Shown: in pieces, positions 25,938 through 35,089 of the stretch | How positions within the stretch are numbered: the stretch's first letter is position 1 | Layout of the letters: each line of letters opens with the position of its first letter | Assembly (NCBI RefSeq): GCF_003259185.1 | Contig: NZ_QGMP01000001.1 | Span: forward strand, 1,302,001-1,366,000 | DNA from: Isoalcanivorax indicus | GTDB lineage: Bacteria > Pseudomonadota > Gammaproteobacteria > Pseudomonadales > Alcanivoracaceae | Length of the DNA: 64,000 nt | Direction: 5' to 3' | The notes under the pieces: generated by a model | What the model saw: the letters and a program-made list of their open reading frames with translations, nothing else | Databases searched by the model: none | What the model was told of the DNA's origin: nothing | Position numbers and translations under genes: made by a program

Positions 25938-28709
25938 ATGGGTAAATCGCTAGTCATTGTCGAGTCACCGGCCAAGGCCAAGACCATTAACCGCTACCTG
26001 GGCGACGGCTTCGTTGTGAAGTCCAGCGTCGGCCATGTGCGGGATCTGCCGGTGAGTGGCGGCTCGCGCAGCACGCCCGCTGACCGGGCAAAGGAAGCGG
26101 CCTATACCCGTTCCCTGCCACCGGAGGAGCGTGCTCGCTACAAGCAGAAAAAAGCACGGGATCAACTGGTCAATCGCATGGGCGTCGACCCGGACAAGGG
26201 CTGGGACGCGCGCTATGAGATATTGCCCGGCAAGGAAAAGGTGATCGACGAACTGAAACGGCTGGCGCAGAACGCCGACCGCATCTACCTCGCCACTGAC
26301 CTTGACCGCGAGGGGGAAGCCATTGCCTGGCACCTGCGGGAAGTGATTGGCGGCGATGACGAGCGCTTTGACCGGGTAGTGTTCAACGAGATCACCCGCA
26401 AGGCCATTCAGGAAGCCTTCAAGGAGCCCGGCAAGCTCGACATGCACCGTGTGGAAGCCCAGCAGGCGCGGCGTTTCCTCGACCGCGTGGTGGGTTTCAT
26501 GGTGTCGCCGCTGCTCTGGGACAAGATCGCCCGCGGCCTGTCCGCAGGCCGTGTCCAGTCGGTGGCGGTGGAGCTGGTGGTCGAGCGCGAGCGCGAAATC
26601 CGCGCCTTCCGCCCCGAAGAGTACTGGGAACTGCATACCGATACGGCCGCACCGCAAGGTGAGGCCGTGCGTCTGGCCCTGGCCCGTGTCGCGGGCCATA
26701 ATTTCCGTCCGGACAATGAAGCGGCAGCCCGGGCTGCGGAAACGGCCCTGCGTGAGGCCGGTGAACTGGAAGTCCGGGGTCGCGAAGATCGCCCGACACG
26801 GTCGAAGCCTTCGGCGCCGTTCATCACCTCGACCCTGCAACAGGCGGCCAGCACCCGCCTGGGCTACAGCGTCAAGAAGACCATGACCCTGGCCCAGCGC
26901 CTGTATGAAGCCGGGCACATTACCTATATGCGTACCGACTCCACCAACCTCAGCGCGGACGCCGTGGCGGCCTGCCGCAACTGGATTGGTGCCGAACTGG
27001 GCGAGCGCTACCTGCCCGAGAAGCCGATCAACTACTCCAGCCGTGATGGCGCCCAGGAAGCGCACGAAGCCATTCGTCCGTCGGATGTGCAGCGCACCGC
27101 AGAATCCCTCAGCGACATGGAGCGCGATGCCAAGCGCCTCTATGAACTGATTCGTAACCAGTTCATTGCCTGCCAGATGCCACCGGCTGAGTACCTGAGC
27201 ACCACGGTGACGGCCGTCAGCGGCGACCATGAACTGAAGGCCAAGGGCCGCATCCTCAAGTTTGATGGCTGGACCCGCATCCTGCCGCCGATGTCCCGGA
27301 CCAAGGGTCAGGAAGATGTGGTGCTGCCGCCGCTGGAGGCGGGCGACCGGCTGCGCATCACCCATATCGACACCACCCAGCATTTCACCAAGCCGCCGGC
27401 GCGCTACACCGAAGCCAGCCTGGTGAAGGAACTGGAGAAGCGCGGTATCGGCCGACCGTCCACCTACGCAGCGATTATCTCCACCATTCAGGATCGCGGT
27501 TATGTGCGCCAGGACAACCGGCGTTTCTATGCCGAGAAGATGGGCGACATCGTCACCGACCGTCTGGCGGAGTGCTTCCCCGACCTGATGGACTACGGCT
27601 TTACGGCGAGCATGGAAGAAACCCTCGACCGCATCGCCTCCGGCGAACTGAAGTGGCGCGATGTGCTGGATGACTTCTACCGCGATTTCGTTCGCAAGCT
27701 GGAGGCAGCGCAGGGGGAAACGGCGGGCAAGCAGGCCCAGGGCGGTATGCGGGCCAATGTACCCACGGACACCGATATTGCCTGCCCGAAGTGTGGCCGC
27801 CACATGCAGATTCGCACCGGGTCCACCGGCGTGTTTCTGGGTTGCTCCGGCTACAGCCTGCCGCCGAAGGAGCGTTGCACGGCGACCCTGAACCTGCTGC
27901 CCGGTGAAGAGGCGGTCAGTGCCGACGATGAAGAAGCTGAAGCGCTGGCCCAGCGCCGCAAGCATCGCTGTGGCCTGTGTGGCACGGCCATGGACAGCTA
28001 CCTGCTGGATGAAAAGCGCAAGCTGCATATCTGCGGGAACAATCCGGACTGCCCCGGCTACGAAGTAGAGCAGGGCGAGTTCCGTATCAAGGGCTATGAC
28101 GGCCCGACGCTGGAATGCGAGAAGTGCGGCAGCGAAATGCAGCTGCGCACCGGGCGTTTCGGCAAGTTCTTCAAGTGCACCAACGAGGAATGTGGCAACA
28201 CCCGCAAGCTGCTGCGCAACGGCGAACCGGCGCCGCCGCGCGCTGATCCGGTGCCGATGCCGCATCTGAAGTGCGAGAAGGTGGAGGATTATTACCTGCT
28301 GCGCGACGGGGCGTCGGGCCTGTTCCTGGCGGCCAGCCAGTTTCCGAAGAACCGGGAAACCCGTGCGCCGCTGGTGGAGGAAGTGCAGAGCGTCGCGGAC
28401 AAGCTGGACCCGAAGCATCGCTATCTGGCCGAGGCGCCAGCGCAGGACCCGGACGGCAACAAGGCCGTGCTGCGCTACAGCCGCAAGACCCGCGAGCAGT
28501 ACGTGATGACCGAAGTCGAAGGCAAGGCCACCGGCTGGGCGGCGTTTTACACGGATGACGGCTGGAAGGTCGATGACAAGCGCGGCGACAAGAAACCGGC
28601 CCGCAAGAAAGCAGCAGTGAAGAAAAAGGCGGCAGCGCGCAAGAAGGCGCCGGCCAGCAAGAAGGCCGCCGCAAAAAAAGCAGCGGCCCCGAAAGCGGAT
28701 GAGGGCTGA
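25938..28709 (+). CDS. topA: DNA topoisomerase I
   Basis: Type IA topoisomerase that relaxes negative supercoils. 923 residues. TOPRIM domain first ([27 protein letters not shown] holds the DxD metal site). The active-site Tyr330 is in [11 protein letters not shown]. Three C-terminal Cys4 zinc ribbons follow ([24 protein letters not shown]), and the last ~40 residues are a Lys/Ala-rich tail that probably binds DNA nonspecifically. I prefer the ATG at 25938 (MGKSLVIV) to the one at 25911 by homology. A small conserved gene follows at once. Confidence 0.97.
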   Translation: MGKSLVIVESPAKAKTINRYLGDGFVVKSSVGHVRDLPVSGGSRSTPADRAKEAAYTRSLPPEERARYKQKKARDQLVNRMGVDPDKGWDARYEILPGKEKVIDELKRLAQNADRIYLATDLDREGEAIAWHLREVIGGDDERFDRVVFNEITRKAIQEAFKEPGKLDMHRVEAQQARRFLDRVVGFMVSPLLWDKIARGLSAGRVQSVAVELVVEREREIRAFRPEEYWELHTDTAAPQGEAVRLALARVAGHNFRPDNEAAARAAETALREAGELEVRGREDRPTRSKPSAPFITSTLQQAASTRLGYSVKKTMTLAQRLYEAGHITYMRTDSTNLSADAVAACRNWIGAELGERYLPEKPINYSSRDGAQEAHEAIRPSDVQRTAESLSDMERDAKRLYELIRNQFIACQMPPAEYLSTTVTAVSGDHELKAKGRILKFDGWTRILPPMSRTKGQEDVVLPPLEAGDRLRITHIDTTQHFTKPPARYTEASLVKELEKRGIGRPSTYAAIISTIQDRGYVRQDNRRFYAEKMGDIVTDRLAECFPDLMDYGFTASMEETLDRIASGELKWRDVLDDFYRDFVRKLEAAQGETAGKQAQGGMRANVPTDTDIACPKCGRHMQIRTGSTGVFLGCSGYSLPPKERCTATLNLLPGEEAVSADDEEAEALAQRRKHRCGLCGTAMDSYLLDEKRKLHICGNNPDCPGYEVEQGEFRIKGYDGPTLECEKCGSEMQLRTGRFGKFFKCTNEECGNTRKLLRNGEPAPPRADPVPMPHLKCEKVEDYYLLRDGASGLFLAASQFPKNRETRAPLVEEVQSVADKLDPKHRYLAEAPAQDPDGNKAVLRYSRKTREQYVMTEVEGKATGWAAFYTDDGWKVDDKRGDKKPARKKAAVKKKAAARKKAPASKKAAAKKAAAPKADEG

Positions 28710-28712
28710 AGC

Positions 28713-29249
28713 ATGTCGCGAATGGTGCGTGAGAGCGAGACCAGCGGCCTGCGCGAGCGGTTGTTCCTGGCCCGCGACAGTCTGGCGCTGTTGCGTCGAT
28801 TGCGTGATGAGCAGGCGCCGCACGGCCGCCTGCTGGCGTTACGCGGTGCGGTCATCTTTCATGCCTACAGTGCCCTGGTTGGCCTGGTACGTCAGGCCGC
28901 CCGCAGCTATCACGTGGCGGGTCATGAATCGCTGCTGAGTCTGGCGGCGCTGGAGCAGGCGTTCGCGGCGGCCCGTATCGAGGCGCCGGAACAGACACTG
29001 GTGGCCCGTGCGCGCCGTGCCCCGGGCGATCCGGTAGCGTGGCTGGATCAGGAAATGATGACGGCTTTTGGTGCGGCAGGTCTGTCGCGCCGTCCGCAGC
29101 CGCGCAACGATGACGAGCGCGTGCTGGCGGTGGCGGCGGAAGATCCCTACGCGCTGCTGGAGCACGGGGATATGGAGCGTCTGGAGGCGGCCCTGGATCG
29201 GGTGGCGGCATTGCTGGCGGACTGTGCGCCCTATGCCGAGGAGTGGTGA
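28713..29249 (+). CDS. Conserved hypothetical protein downstream of topA (DUF6586-like)
   Basis: 178 residues, largely helical and Leu/Arg/Ala-rich, with no signal peptide or catalytic motif. From memory, proteins of this size and N-terminal pattern (LRERLFLARDSLALLRRL) occur directly beside topA in Pseudomonas (DUF6586-like); I am only moderately sure of the family name. It begins 3 bp after the topA stop and 15 bp before the LOG-family gene, so the three are probably cotranscribed. Function unknown. Confidence 0.7.
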   Translation: MSRMVRESETSGLRERLFLARDSLALLRRLRDEQAPHGRLLALRGAVIFHAYSALVGLVRQAARSYHVAGHESLLSLAALEQAFAAARIEAPEQTLVARARRAPGDPVAWLDQEMMTAFGAAGLSRRPQPRNDDERVLAVAAEDPYALLEHGDMERLEAALDRVAALLADCAPYAEEW

Positions 29250-29264
29250 TGAGAAGGAGTGGCA

Positions 29265-29933
29265 ATGGAAGAAATACGGGTACGTGAGGCCTGGCGCGTA
29301 TTGCGCATCCAGTCCGAACTGGTAGACGGTATCGACAAGCTGGCCGGCATCGGCCCCTCTGTCACCATCTTCGGCAGTGCACGGCTGGGCGAGACATCGC
29401 GCTACTATGCCGACGCCGAAGCACTGGCTGCGCGCTTCTCCGATGCCGGGCTGAATGTGTTGACCGGCGGTGGGCCGGGTATCATGGAAGGCGCCAATCG
29501 TGGCGCGTTCGGCAAGGCGTCCTGTTCCATTGGCCTGAATATCTCCCTGCCCCATGAGCAGAGCGCCAACCTGTATCAGGATCTGGGCATCAACTTCCGT
29601 TACTTCTTTGTCCGCAAGCTGATGTTCGTCAAGCACGCGGTGGGCTTTGTCGTCTTTCCCGGCGGCTTCGGCACCATGGACGAGCTGTTCGAGGCCTTGA
29701 CGCTGGTGCAAACGGGCAAGACCGCCCCGTTTCCGATCATTCTGTTCGGCTCCGATTTCTGGGCCGGGCTGGTGGACTGGTTGCGCACCCGGATGCTGGA
29801 GGAGGGCTGCATCAGTGACACCGACATGGCGCTGTTCAGCGTGACGGATTCGGTAGACGAGGCCTTCCGTATCGTCGAGAAGTCGTACCGCAAGACCCCC
29901 GAACGGGCCGATAACCTGCCTGCCAGCATGTGA
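29265..29933 (+). CDS. LOG family protein (TIGR00730-type nucleotide hydrolase)
   Basis: About 222 residues with a Rossmann-like fold. Signature motifs: GGGPGIMEGANRGAF and FPGGFGTMDELFEAL, matching the PGGxGTxxE motif of LOG/YgdH-type enzymes. Homologues cleave N6-modified or plain nucleoside 5'-monophosphates to base and ribose phosphate (cytokinin activation in plants; PpnN in E. coli). The in vivo substrate here is unknown. AAGGAG at 29254-29259 selects the ATG at 29265 over a GTG two codons upstream. Last gene of the topA unit, just before the psrA promoter. Confidence 0.9.
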   Translation: MEEIRVREAWRVLRIQSELVDGIDKLAGIGPSVTIFGSARLGETSRYYADAEALAARFSDAGLNVLTGGGPGIMEGANRGAFGKASCSIGLNISLPHEQSANLYQDLGINFRYFFVRKLMFVKHAVGFVVFPGGFGTMDELFEALTLVQTGKTAPFPIILFGSDFWAGLVDWLRTRMLEEGCISDTDMALFSVTDSVDEAFRIVEKSYRKTPERADNLPASM

Positions 29934-29940
29934 AGTCGCC

Positions 29941-29968
29941 TTGACACTGTGCCCGCACAAACATATGT
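29941..29968 (+). promoter_or_regulatory. Probable psrA promoter
   Basis: A perfect -35 TTGACA (29941-29946) and a -10 of TATGTT (29963-29968, 4 of 6) with 16-bp spacing. The -10 lies inside the palindromic operator, so a bound repressor would block RNA polymerase. Confidence 0.65.
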
Positions 29969-29991
29969 TTCAAACGTATGTTTGTGCGGGC
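29951..29991. promoter_or_regulatory. PsrA operator: 41-bp near-perfect palindrome
   Basis: Two 20-base arms (29951-29970 and 29972-29991) around a central C, with 19 of 20 positions complementary. It contains two adjoining copies of the PsrA-type pattern CAAAC-N4-GTTTG/C: 29958-29971 and 29971-29984. PsrA of Pseudomonas is known to repress its own gene through such a site; here it overlaps the -10 of the psrA promoter. Confidence 0.85.
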
Positions 29992-30020
29992 GTATGAGTG
30001 GGCAGGATGGTGGGCAGGCG

Positions 30021-30647
30021 ATGACAGCGCAATCGGGCACAGTGGAACGGATTCTGGATACAGCCGAGGTGCTGTTCGCACAGAAGGGCTTCGCCGAGAC
30101 CAGTCTGCGCGCCATTACCAGCAAGGCCGGGGTCAACCTGGCCGCCGTCAACTACCACTTCGGTTCCAAGGAAGCTCTGATCCAGGCGATCTTCGAGCGC
30201 TTTCTGGCGCCGTTCTGCACCGAACTGGGTGAGCGCATCACGCAACTGGTCGAGGACGACGAGCCGGTGGATCTGGAACGTCTGCTGCGTCTGATCTCGC
30301 GTACGGCCCTGGGGGCCCACGGCAGCGATCCGCAGCGGCTGGCGCTGTTCTTCCGCCTCTTGGGCCTGGCCTACACGCAGGCCCAGGGACACCTGCGCCG
30401 TTTCATTCGTGAGCGCTACGGTGACGTGTTCAACCGCTTTCTGGCGCTGCTGGCCAGTGCCGCCCCGGATGTCCCCCCGCTGGAGCTGTTCTGGCGCGTG
30501 CACTTCGGCCTGGGCGCCACCGTATTCGCCATGTCGAGCATGGATTCCCTGCGCGCCATCTGCAAAAGCGATTTCGGCGCTGACCTGTCCGCCGCTGATG
30601 TGACGCAGCGGCTGTTACCCTTTATCGTAGGTGGCATTCGCGCGTAA
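30021..30647 (+). CDS. psrA: TetR family regulator PsrA
   Basis: 208 residues. The N-terminal TetR helix-turn-helix (residues ~8-55) is very close, from memory, to P. aeruginosa PsrA: AQSGTVERILDTAEVLFA, GFAETSLRAITSKAGVNLAA, VNYHFGSKEALIQAIF. PsrA senses long-chain fatty acids and controls its own gene, fatty-acid beta-oxidation genes and rpoS in Pseudomonas; the same role here is inference. The ATG at 30021 matches the known PsrA start; an ATG at 29994 is in frame. A CAAAC/GTTTG palindromic operator precedes it. Followed 22 bp later by an L,D-transpeptidase gene. Confidence 0.87.
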   Translation: MTAQSGTVERILDTAEVLFAQKGFAETSLRAITSKAGVNLAAVNYHFGSKEALIQAIFERFLAPFCTELGERITQLVEDDEPVDLERLLRLISRTALGAHGSDPQRLALFFRLLGLAYTQAQGHLRRFIRERYGDVFNRFLALLASAAPDVPPLELFWRVHFGLGATVFAMSSMDSLRAICKSDFGADLSAADVTQRLLPFIVGGIRA

Positions 30648-30669
30648 TCGTTTCAGCTGCGGGAGCCCC

Positions 30670-31140
30670 ATGCACATCGATATCAGTCTTGCCGACCAGA
30701 CGCTGACCCTGACCACCGACGAGGGCAGTCTTTGCTGGCCGGTGTCCACCGCCCTGAACGGCCCCGGTGAGCAAGAGGGCAGTGGCTGCACTCCCCGAGG
30801 CCTGCATGTGATCCGTGCCCGTATCGGCGACGGTGCCCCGCTGGGCACGGTGTTTGTCGGGCGCCGCCCCACCGGTGAAATCTGGTCCGAGGACCAGGCC
30901 GCCGCCTCACCGCAGCGGGACTGGATTCTCACCCGCATTCTCTGGCTCAGTGGTTGCGAGCCCGGTATCAACCGGTTGGGTCGCGTGGATTCCATGCGGC
31001 GCTTCATTTATATTCACGGCACGCCGGATACCGAGCCCATGGGCGTGCCGCGTTCCCACGGCTGCGTGCGCATGCGCAATACGGATATCGTGGCCCTGTT
31101 CGAGCGGGTGCCCGCAGGGTGCCCCGTCCGCATCGCCTGA
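30670..31140 (+). CDS. L,D-transpeptidase (YkuD domain), no signal peptide
   Basis: 156 residues, almost entirely one YkuD domain. Catalytic motif HGTPDTEP-x7-SHGCVRMRN with the nucleophilic Cys in SHGCVR. Family members form 3-3 or lipoprotein crosslinks or exchange D-amino acids on tetrapeptide stems in the periplasm. Here the protein starts directly with the domain strands (MHIDISLADQTLTLT), with no signal peptide, lipobox or membrane helix, and no upstream in-frame start restores one. The next gene, nagZ, encodes a cytosolic recycling enzyme, so a cytosolic role on muropeptides is possible (inference). Confidence 0.9.
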   Translation: MHIDISLADQTLTLTTDEGSLCWPVSTALNGPGEQEGSGCTPRGLHVIRARIGDGAPLGTVFVGRRPTGEIWSEDQAAASPQRDWILTRILWLSGCEPGINRLGRVDSMRRFIYIHGTPDTEPMGVPRSHGCVRMRNTDIVALFERVPAGCPVRIA

Positions 31141-31163
31141 TGCCAACCCGGTCGGAAACAAGC

Positions 31164-32234
31164 ATGTCTGAACACGTTCCACATTCTCCGGCTGGCCTGT
31201 GCGCCGGTCTTGTCATGGTGGATATTGCGGGCACGGTGCTGGACGACAGCGACCGCGCCTTGCTCAATGATCCGCATGTCGGGGGCCTGATCCTGTTTGG
31301 CCGCAATGTCCGCGACGCGGCCCAGGTCAGTGCCCTGACCGCCGAGATCCGTGCGTTGCGTCCGGATCTGCTGATTGCAGTGGACCAGGAGGGCGGTCGG
31401 GTACAGCGCCTGCGTGACGGCTTTGTCCGTTTGCCGCCGATGGCGGCCCTGGGGCGCCGCTACGAAGAAGATACCGAGCAGGCGATTTCCGACAGCCACC
31501 TGCTGGGGCAACTGATGGCCGAGCAGGTGCTGGACTGCGGCATCGACATCAGTTTTGCGCCGGTGCTGGATCTGGACCATGGCCGCAGCGAGGTCATGGG
31601 CGACCGTTGCTTCCACGCCAGCGCCGAAGGGGTCATCGCGCTTGCCGGTGCCTTTGCGGCGGGCATGCAGCAGGCCGGGATGGCTGCCACGGGCAAACAT
31701 TTCCCCGGTCACGGTTACGCCGAGGCGGATTCCCATCTGGCCTTGCCGGAAGATCCCCGGTCGCTGGAGGTGCTGCGCCGCGCTGACATGCAGCCGTTCG
31801 CGCGCCTGGCGGCGCAGCTGGACGGCATCATGCCGGCCCATATCCTTTACACCGCCGTTGATGCGCACATGCCCGCCGGGTTTTCACGGACCTGGCTGCA
31901 GCAGGTGTTGCGCGCCGAACTGGGATTCGCCGGTGTCATCTTCAGCGATGATCTGGCCATGGCCGGTGCCGCCATGGCAGGCAGCTACGCCGAGCGTGCG
32001 CGGGCCGCCCTGCTGGCCGGTTGTGACATGGTGCTGGTGTGCAATGATCGGGTCGGGGCGCTGGAAGTGGTGCGCTATCTGGCCCGCGAAGGGGAGTCGC
32101 TGGCGCTGCCCGCTGCCCCGGTGCCCGCGAGCACACTGCGCGCCCGTGCGGGACATCGCCTGAACAGCACCGAATTTGATGACGCCTGCGCGCTCGCCGA
32201 GGCCCTGTGCGACGAGGCGGAGCGTGCCGAATGA
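31164..32234 (+). CDS. nagZ: Beta-N-acetylhexosaminidase NagZ
   Basis: A cytosolic GH3 glycosidase that removes GlcNAc from GlcNAc-anhydroMurNAc peptides during peptidoglycan recycling; its products can induce AmpC-type beta-lactamases in some relatives. 356 residues. MVDIAGTVLDDSDRALL starts the barrel, DQEGGRVQRL is conserved, and KHFPGHGYAEADSH is the NagZ Asp-His catalytic loop; the nucleophile region is IFSDDLAMAGA. The ATG at 31164 has CGGAA 6 bases upstream; an ATG at 31140 overlapping the previous stop is the alternative. Its end overlaps the MscS gene by 4 bases. Confidence 0.96.
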   Translation: MSEHVPHSPAGLCAGLVMVDIAGTVLDDSDRALLNDPHVGGLILFGRNVRDAAQVSALTAEIRALRPDLLIAVDQEGGRVQRLRDGFVRLPPMAALGRRYEEDTEQAISDSHLLGQLMAEQVLDCGIDISFAPVLDLDHGRSEVMGDRCFHASAEGVIALAGAFAAGMQQAGMAATGKHFPGHGYAEADSHLALPEDPRSLEVLRRADMQPFARLAAQLDGIMPAHILYTAVDAHMPAGFSRTWLQQVLRAELGFAGVIFSDDLAMAGAAMAGSYAERARAALLAGCDMVLVCNDRVGALEVVRYLAREGESLALPAAPVPASTLRARAGHRLNSTEFDDACALAEALCDEAERAE

Positions 32235-33334
32235 ACGGTGAAGACCTGGCCATACTGCTGGCCCCGTCCGACGAGCCGCGCATCTGGCTGTTACAGGTGT
32301 TCATGGTGGTGCTGGTCACGGTCACGGTGAATTTCATCCTGATGCGCCTGATCGATCTGGCAGAGAAGCTGGTCGGGCGTACCGACACGCTGTGGGACGA
32401 TGCCCTGCTGGAGGCGGCGCGCTTGCCACTGAAGCTGGTGACCTGGGTGATCGGCTTGTCGGTGGCCATCAATATCATGCAAACGGCGGCTCCGGCGGCG
32501 TTGTTCGAGGTCTTGCCCGAGGTGCGCCGCCTCTCGTTCATCGTCATTCTGGCGCTGTTCCTGACTCGCCTGATTCGTAACGCCGAGGCGCTGCTGGCCG
32601 ATCCGGCCAAGGTCGACAAGCCCATGGACACCACCACCGCCAGAGCAGTGGGCAAGCTGCTGCGCCTGTCGGTCATGATCACTGCCGGCCTGGTGATGTT
32701 GCAGAATCTGGGCTACAGCATCTCCGGCGTGCTCGCCTTCGGCGGTATCGGCGGTATTGCCATCGGTTTTGCGGCCAAGGACCTGCTGGCCAATTTCTTT
32801 GGCGGCATGATGATCTATCTGGACAAGCCCTTCCGGGTGGGCGACTGGGTACGTTCACCAGACCGTGAAATCGAGGGTACAGTGGAAGATATCGGCTGGC
32901 GCCTGACGCGCATTCGTACCTTCGACCAGCGGCCGCTGTATATCCCCAATGCCACCTTTTCCACCATTGCCGTGGAAAATCCGTCACGCATGCGGCATCG
33001 CCGTATCTTCGAAACCATTGGCGTGCGTTACCAGGATGGCCCGGCGTTGCAGGCGATCTGTGACGATGTCGAAGCCATGTTGCGCAGCCATGACGATATT
33101 GCCAGCGATGAAACCCTGATGGTGAATTTCAATACCTATGGCCAGTCGTCGCTGGAGTTCTTCGTGTATGCCTTCACGAAAACCACCAGCTGGGTTCGCT
33201 TCCATGAAGTGAAGCAGGATGTGCTGTTCCGTATCATGCAGATTGTCGAGGGGCATGGCGCATCGTTTGCCTTCCCGACCCGCACATTGCATATCCATTC
33301 CGACGTGCCCCGGCAACAGGAGCAACAGGCATGA
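32231..33334 (+). CDS. MscS family mechanosensitive channel
   Basis: A 367-residue inner-membrane protein with four to five predicted helices. The pore-lining and beta-domain signature is GYSISGVLAFGGIGGIAIGFAAKDLLANFFGG, followed by DKPFRVGDWV. Size and the extra N-terminal helices resemble the E. coli YnaI/YbdG group rather than the 286-residue MscS. It would open under membrane tension. The start overlaps the nagZ stop (ATGA), and its stop overlaps the next start, placing it in the nagZ-MTI phosphorylase operon. Confidence 0.92.
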   Translation: MNGEDLAILLAPSDEPRIWLLQVFMVVLVTVTVNFILMRLIDLAEKLVGRTDTLWDDALLEAARLPLKLVTWVIGLSVAINIMQTAAPAALFEVLPEVRRLSFIVILALFLTRLIRNAEALLADPAKVDKPMDTTTARAVGKLLRLSVMITAGLVMLQNLGYSISGVLAFGGIGGIAIGFAAKDLLANFFGGMMIYLDKPFRVGDWVRSPDREIEGTVEDIGWRLTRIRTFDQRPLYIPNATFSTIAVENPSRMRHRRIFETIGVRYQDGPALQAICDDVEAMLRSHDDIASDETLMVNFNTYGQSSLEFFVYAFTKTTSWVRFHEVKQDVLFRIMQIVEGHGASFAFPTRTLHIHSDVPRQQEQQA

Positions 33335-33897
33335 CAGCATTGACCCGCGATCGGCTGCAGCGCGTGCGCGCTGAGGCGCGCGAACTGCATTCCATGGACG
33401 AGGTGAACGCCGGTATTCGCGCGGTGGCCGCAGCGTTGACCCGGGATTATGCCGAGCGTAACCCGCTGCTGCTGACGGTGATGAACGGCGGTGTGGTGTT
33501 TGCCGGGCGGCTGCTGACGGAGCTCGATTTCCCGCTGGAGATCGATTACCTGCACGCCACCCGTTATACCGGTGAAACCGCAGGGGGGGATATCCAGTGG
33601 ATCGTGACGCCGGGCATCAATCTGGCCGGTCGCCATGTGATTATCATGGACGACATTCTGGACGTCGGCTCGACGCTGCTGGCTATCGTCGAAGCGTGCG
33701 AGGCCCAGGGGGCCGCGTCGGTGGCCACCGCCGTGCTGGTGGACAAGCAGCATGATCGCAAGGCCCGGCCCGGTCTGGTGGCGGATTACACCGCCCTGTA
33801 CACGGAAGACGCTTACCTGTTCGGGTGTGGCATGGACTACAAGGGCTACTGGCGCAACGCGCCGGGTATTTACGCCGTCAGTGAGGTGACAGCATGA
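33331..33897 (+). CDS. Hypoxanthine(-guanine) phosphoribosyltransferase
   Basis: 188 residues, type I PRTase fold. The PRPP-binding loop is VIIMDDILDVGSTL, the PPi loop NGGVVFAG, and the flexible loop carries YTGETAGG. It converts hypoxanthine (and probably guanine) plus PRPP to IMP (GMP). AGGAG at 33318-33322 lies before the ATG, which overlaps the MscS stop. The stop overlaps the MTI phosphorylase start by 4 bases; that enzyme's product hypoxanthine is the natural substrate here. Confidence 0.9.
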   Translation: MTALTRDRLQRVRAEARELHSMDEVNAGIRAVAAALTRDYAERNPLLLTVMNGGVVFAGRLLTELDFPLEIDYLHATRYTGETAGGDIQWIVTPGINLAGRHVIIMDDILDVGSTLLAIVEACEAQGAASVATAVLVDKQHDRKARPGLVADYTALYTEDAYLFGCGMDYKGYWRNAPGIYAVSEVTA

Positions 33898-34637
33898 CAC
33901 TGGCATTGATCGGTGGCACCGGCCTCAGCCGCATGCCCAACCTGGACGTCATCGAAAGCCGTACCGTCAAGACCCGTTTCGGCAACCCGGCGGCGGCGTT
34001 GCTGCGTGGCCGCCTGGGCAACGAAGATGTCCTGTTCCTGGCGCGTCATGGCAATCCCCATCGGTTGCTGCCCCACGAGGTGCCATACCGCGCCAATATT
34101 GCGGCACTGAAGCAGGCCGGGGCGACGGCCATCGTGGCGGTAAACGCCGTGGGCGGTATCAGCGATGCGGCGGCCGCCGGGACCATTGTGCTGCCCGATC
34201 AGATTATCGATTACACCTGGGGCCGCGACATGACCTATTTCGACAAGGGGCATGTGCCGATCACCCACGTGGATTTTTCCTGGCCGTTCGACAGTGCGCT
34301 GCGCCGGCGTCTGGGCGAGGCACTGGAGCAGGTGGGGGCGCCCTGGGTTGATGGCGGCTGCTATGGCGCCACCCAGGGGCCACGTCTGGAAACGGCGGCA
34401 GAAATTCGCCGCATGGCACAGGACGGCTGCGATATCGTCGGCATGACCGGGATGCCGGAAGCCGTGCTGGCCCGTGAACTGGAGATGCCTTACGCCATGC
34501 TGTCGCTGGTGGTCAATCCGGCGGCGGGCAAGAGCGAGCAGGAAATCACCATGGCCGAGATCGAAGCGGTGCTGCATGACGGCATGGAGCATGTCTGTGC
34601 CGCGCTGGCGGCCTTCTGCGGCGCCGCGGGAGCATGA
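33894..34637 (+). CDS. S-methyl-5'-thioinosine phosphorylase
   Basis: 247 residues of the purine nucleoside phosphorylase/MTAP family: IGGTGLS at the start (phosphate site), RHGNPHRLLPHEVPYRANI, VNAVGGI, TQGPRLET and GMTGMPEA. From memory it closely tracks P. aeruginosa PA3004, which prefers methylthioinosine over methylthioadenosine; the NAVGGI and MTGMPEA blocks agree. Reaction: methylthioinosine + Pi to hypoxanthine + methylthioribose-1-phosphate. It overlaps the hypoxanthine phosphoribosyltransferase by 4 bases and the next gene by 4 bases. MTAP activity on methylthioadenosine cannot be excluded. Confidence 0.85.
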   Translation: MTLALIGGTGLSRMPNLDVIESRTVKTRFGNPAAALLRGRLGNEDVLFLARHGNPHRLLPHEVPYRANIAALKQAGATAIVAVNAVGGISDAAAAGTIVLPDQIIDYTWGRDMTYFDKGHVPITHVDFSWPFDSALRRRLGEALEQVGAPWVDGGCYGATQGPRLETAAEIRRMAQDGCDIVGMTGMPEAVLARELEMPYAMLSLVVNPAAGKSEQEITMAEIEAVLHDGMEHVCAALAAFCGAAGA

Positions 34638-35089
34638 CCGGCATGCTGATGCAGGTGCTGATCGGTGTGGTGGTGTTCATGCTGCTGGTGCTGGCCGCTT
34701 TGCCGTTCTGGCTGCGTCGTCCAGCGACCCGCGTGCCCGGTGATTATTACCTGCGTCAGACGTTTCGTGATCAGGTGGTGGACGCCTGGCGCGATTACCG
34801 CATTACCCTGGAGGACTATCGCCAGCAGCGCGATGATCCCGCCTGGCTGGGCAGGCAGGTGGCCCGGTTTGCCCCGGTGCTGGCCAGCACCTTGCGTGAG
34901 GATTACCGCAACGAAATGCGTGTCTGGCTGGACGACCTGCTGGAACATGAAGGCGAAGACGGGCTGCTGCGAGCCATCATCATTGCGGTGCTGGACTTTC
35001 AATGCGGCAGCCAGAGCGCCGAACATCGCAGCCTGCAGGCGCAGTCGCTGGTGGTGGCGCTGCACAGTGCAGGTCTGGCGGAGATCTGA
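34634..35089 (+). CDS. Small single-pass membrane protein, unknown
   Basis: 151 residues. One N-terminal transmembrane helix (MLMQVLIGVVVFMLLVLAAL), then a hydrophilic, Arg/Asp/Glu-rich, probably helical domain (DYYLRQTFRDQVVDAWRDYR). I recognise no family. It overlaps the MTI phosphorylase stop (ATGA) and the following flavoprotein start (TGATG), so it is translated as part of the same operon. Likely faces the cytosol or periplasm from the inner membrane. Confidence 0.7.
   Translation: MTGMLMQVLIGVVVFMLLVLAALPFWLRRPATRVPGDYYLRQTFRDQVVDAWRDYRITLEDYRQQRDDPAWLGRQVARFAPVLASTLREDYRNEMRVWLDDLLEHEGEDGLLRAIIIAVLDFQCGSQSAEHRSLQAQSLVVALHSAGLAEI

Noticed and set aside
25965-28823. A 952-codon open frame antisense to topA, and similar long antisense frames opposite mfd (37070-39925) and the 42-44.6 kb genes (42258-44645)
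   Set aside because: Such frames arise in GC-rich genes from codon bias; they have His/Arg/Gln-rich translations, no family motifs and no ribosome-binding sites, while the opposite strand carries recognisable proteins.
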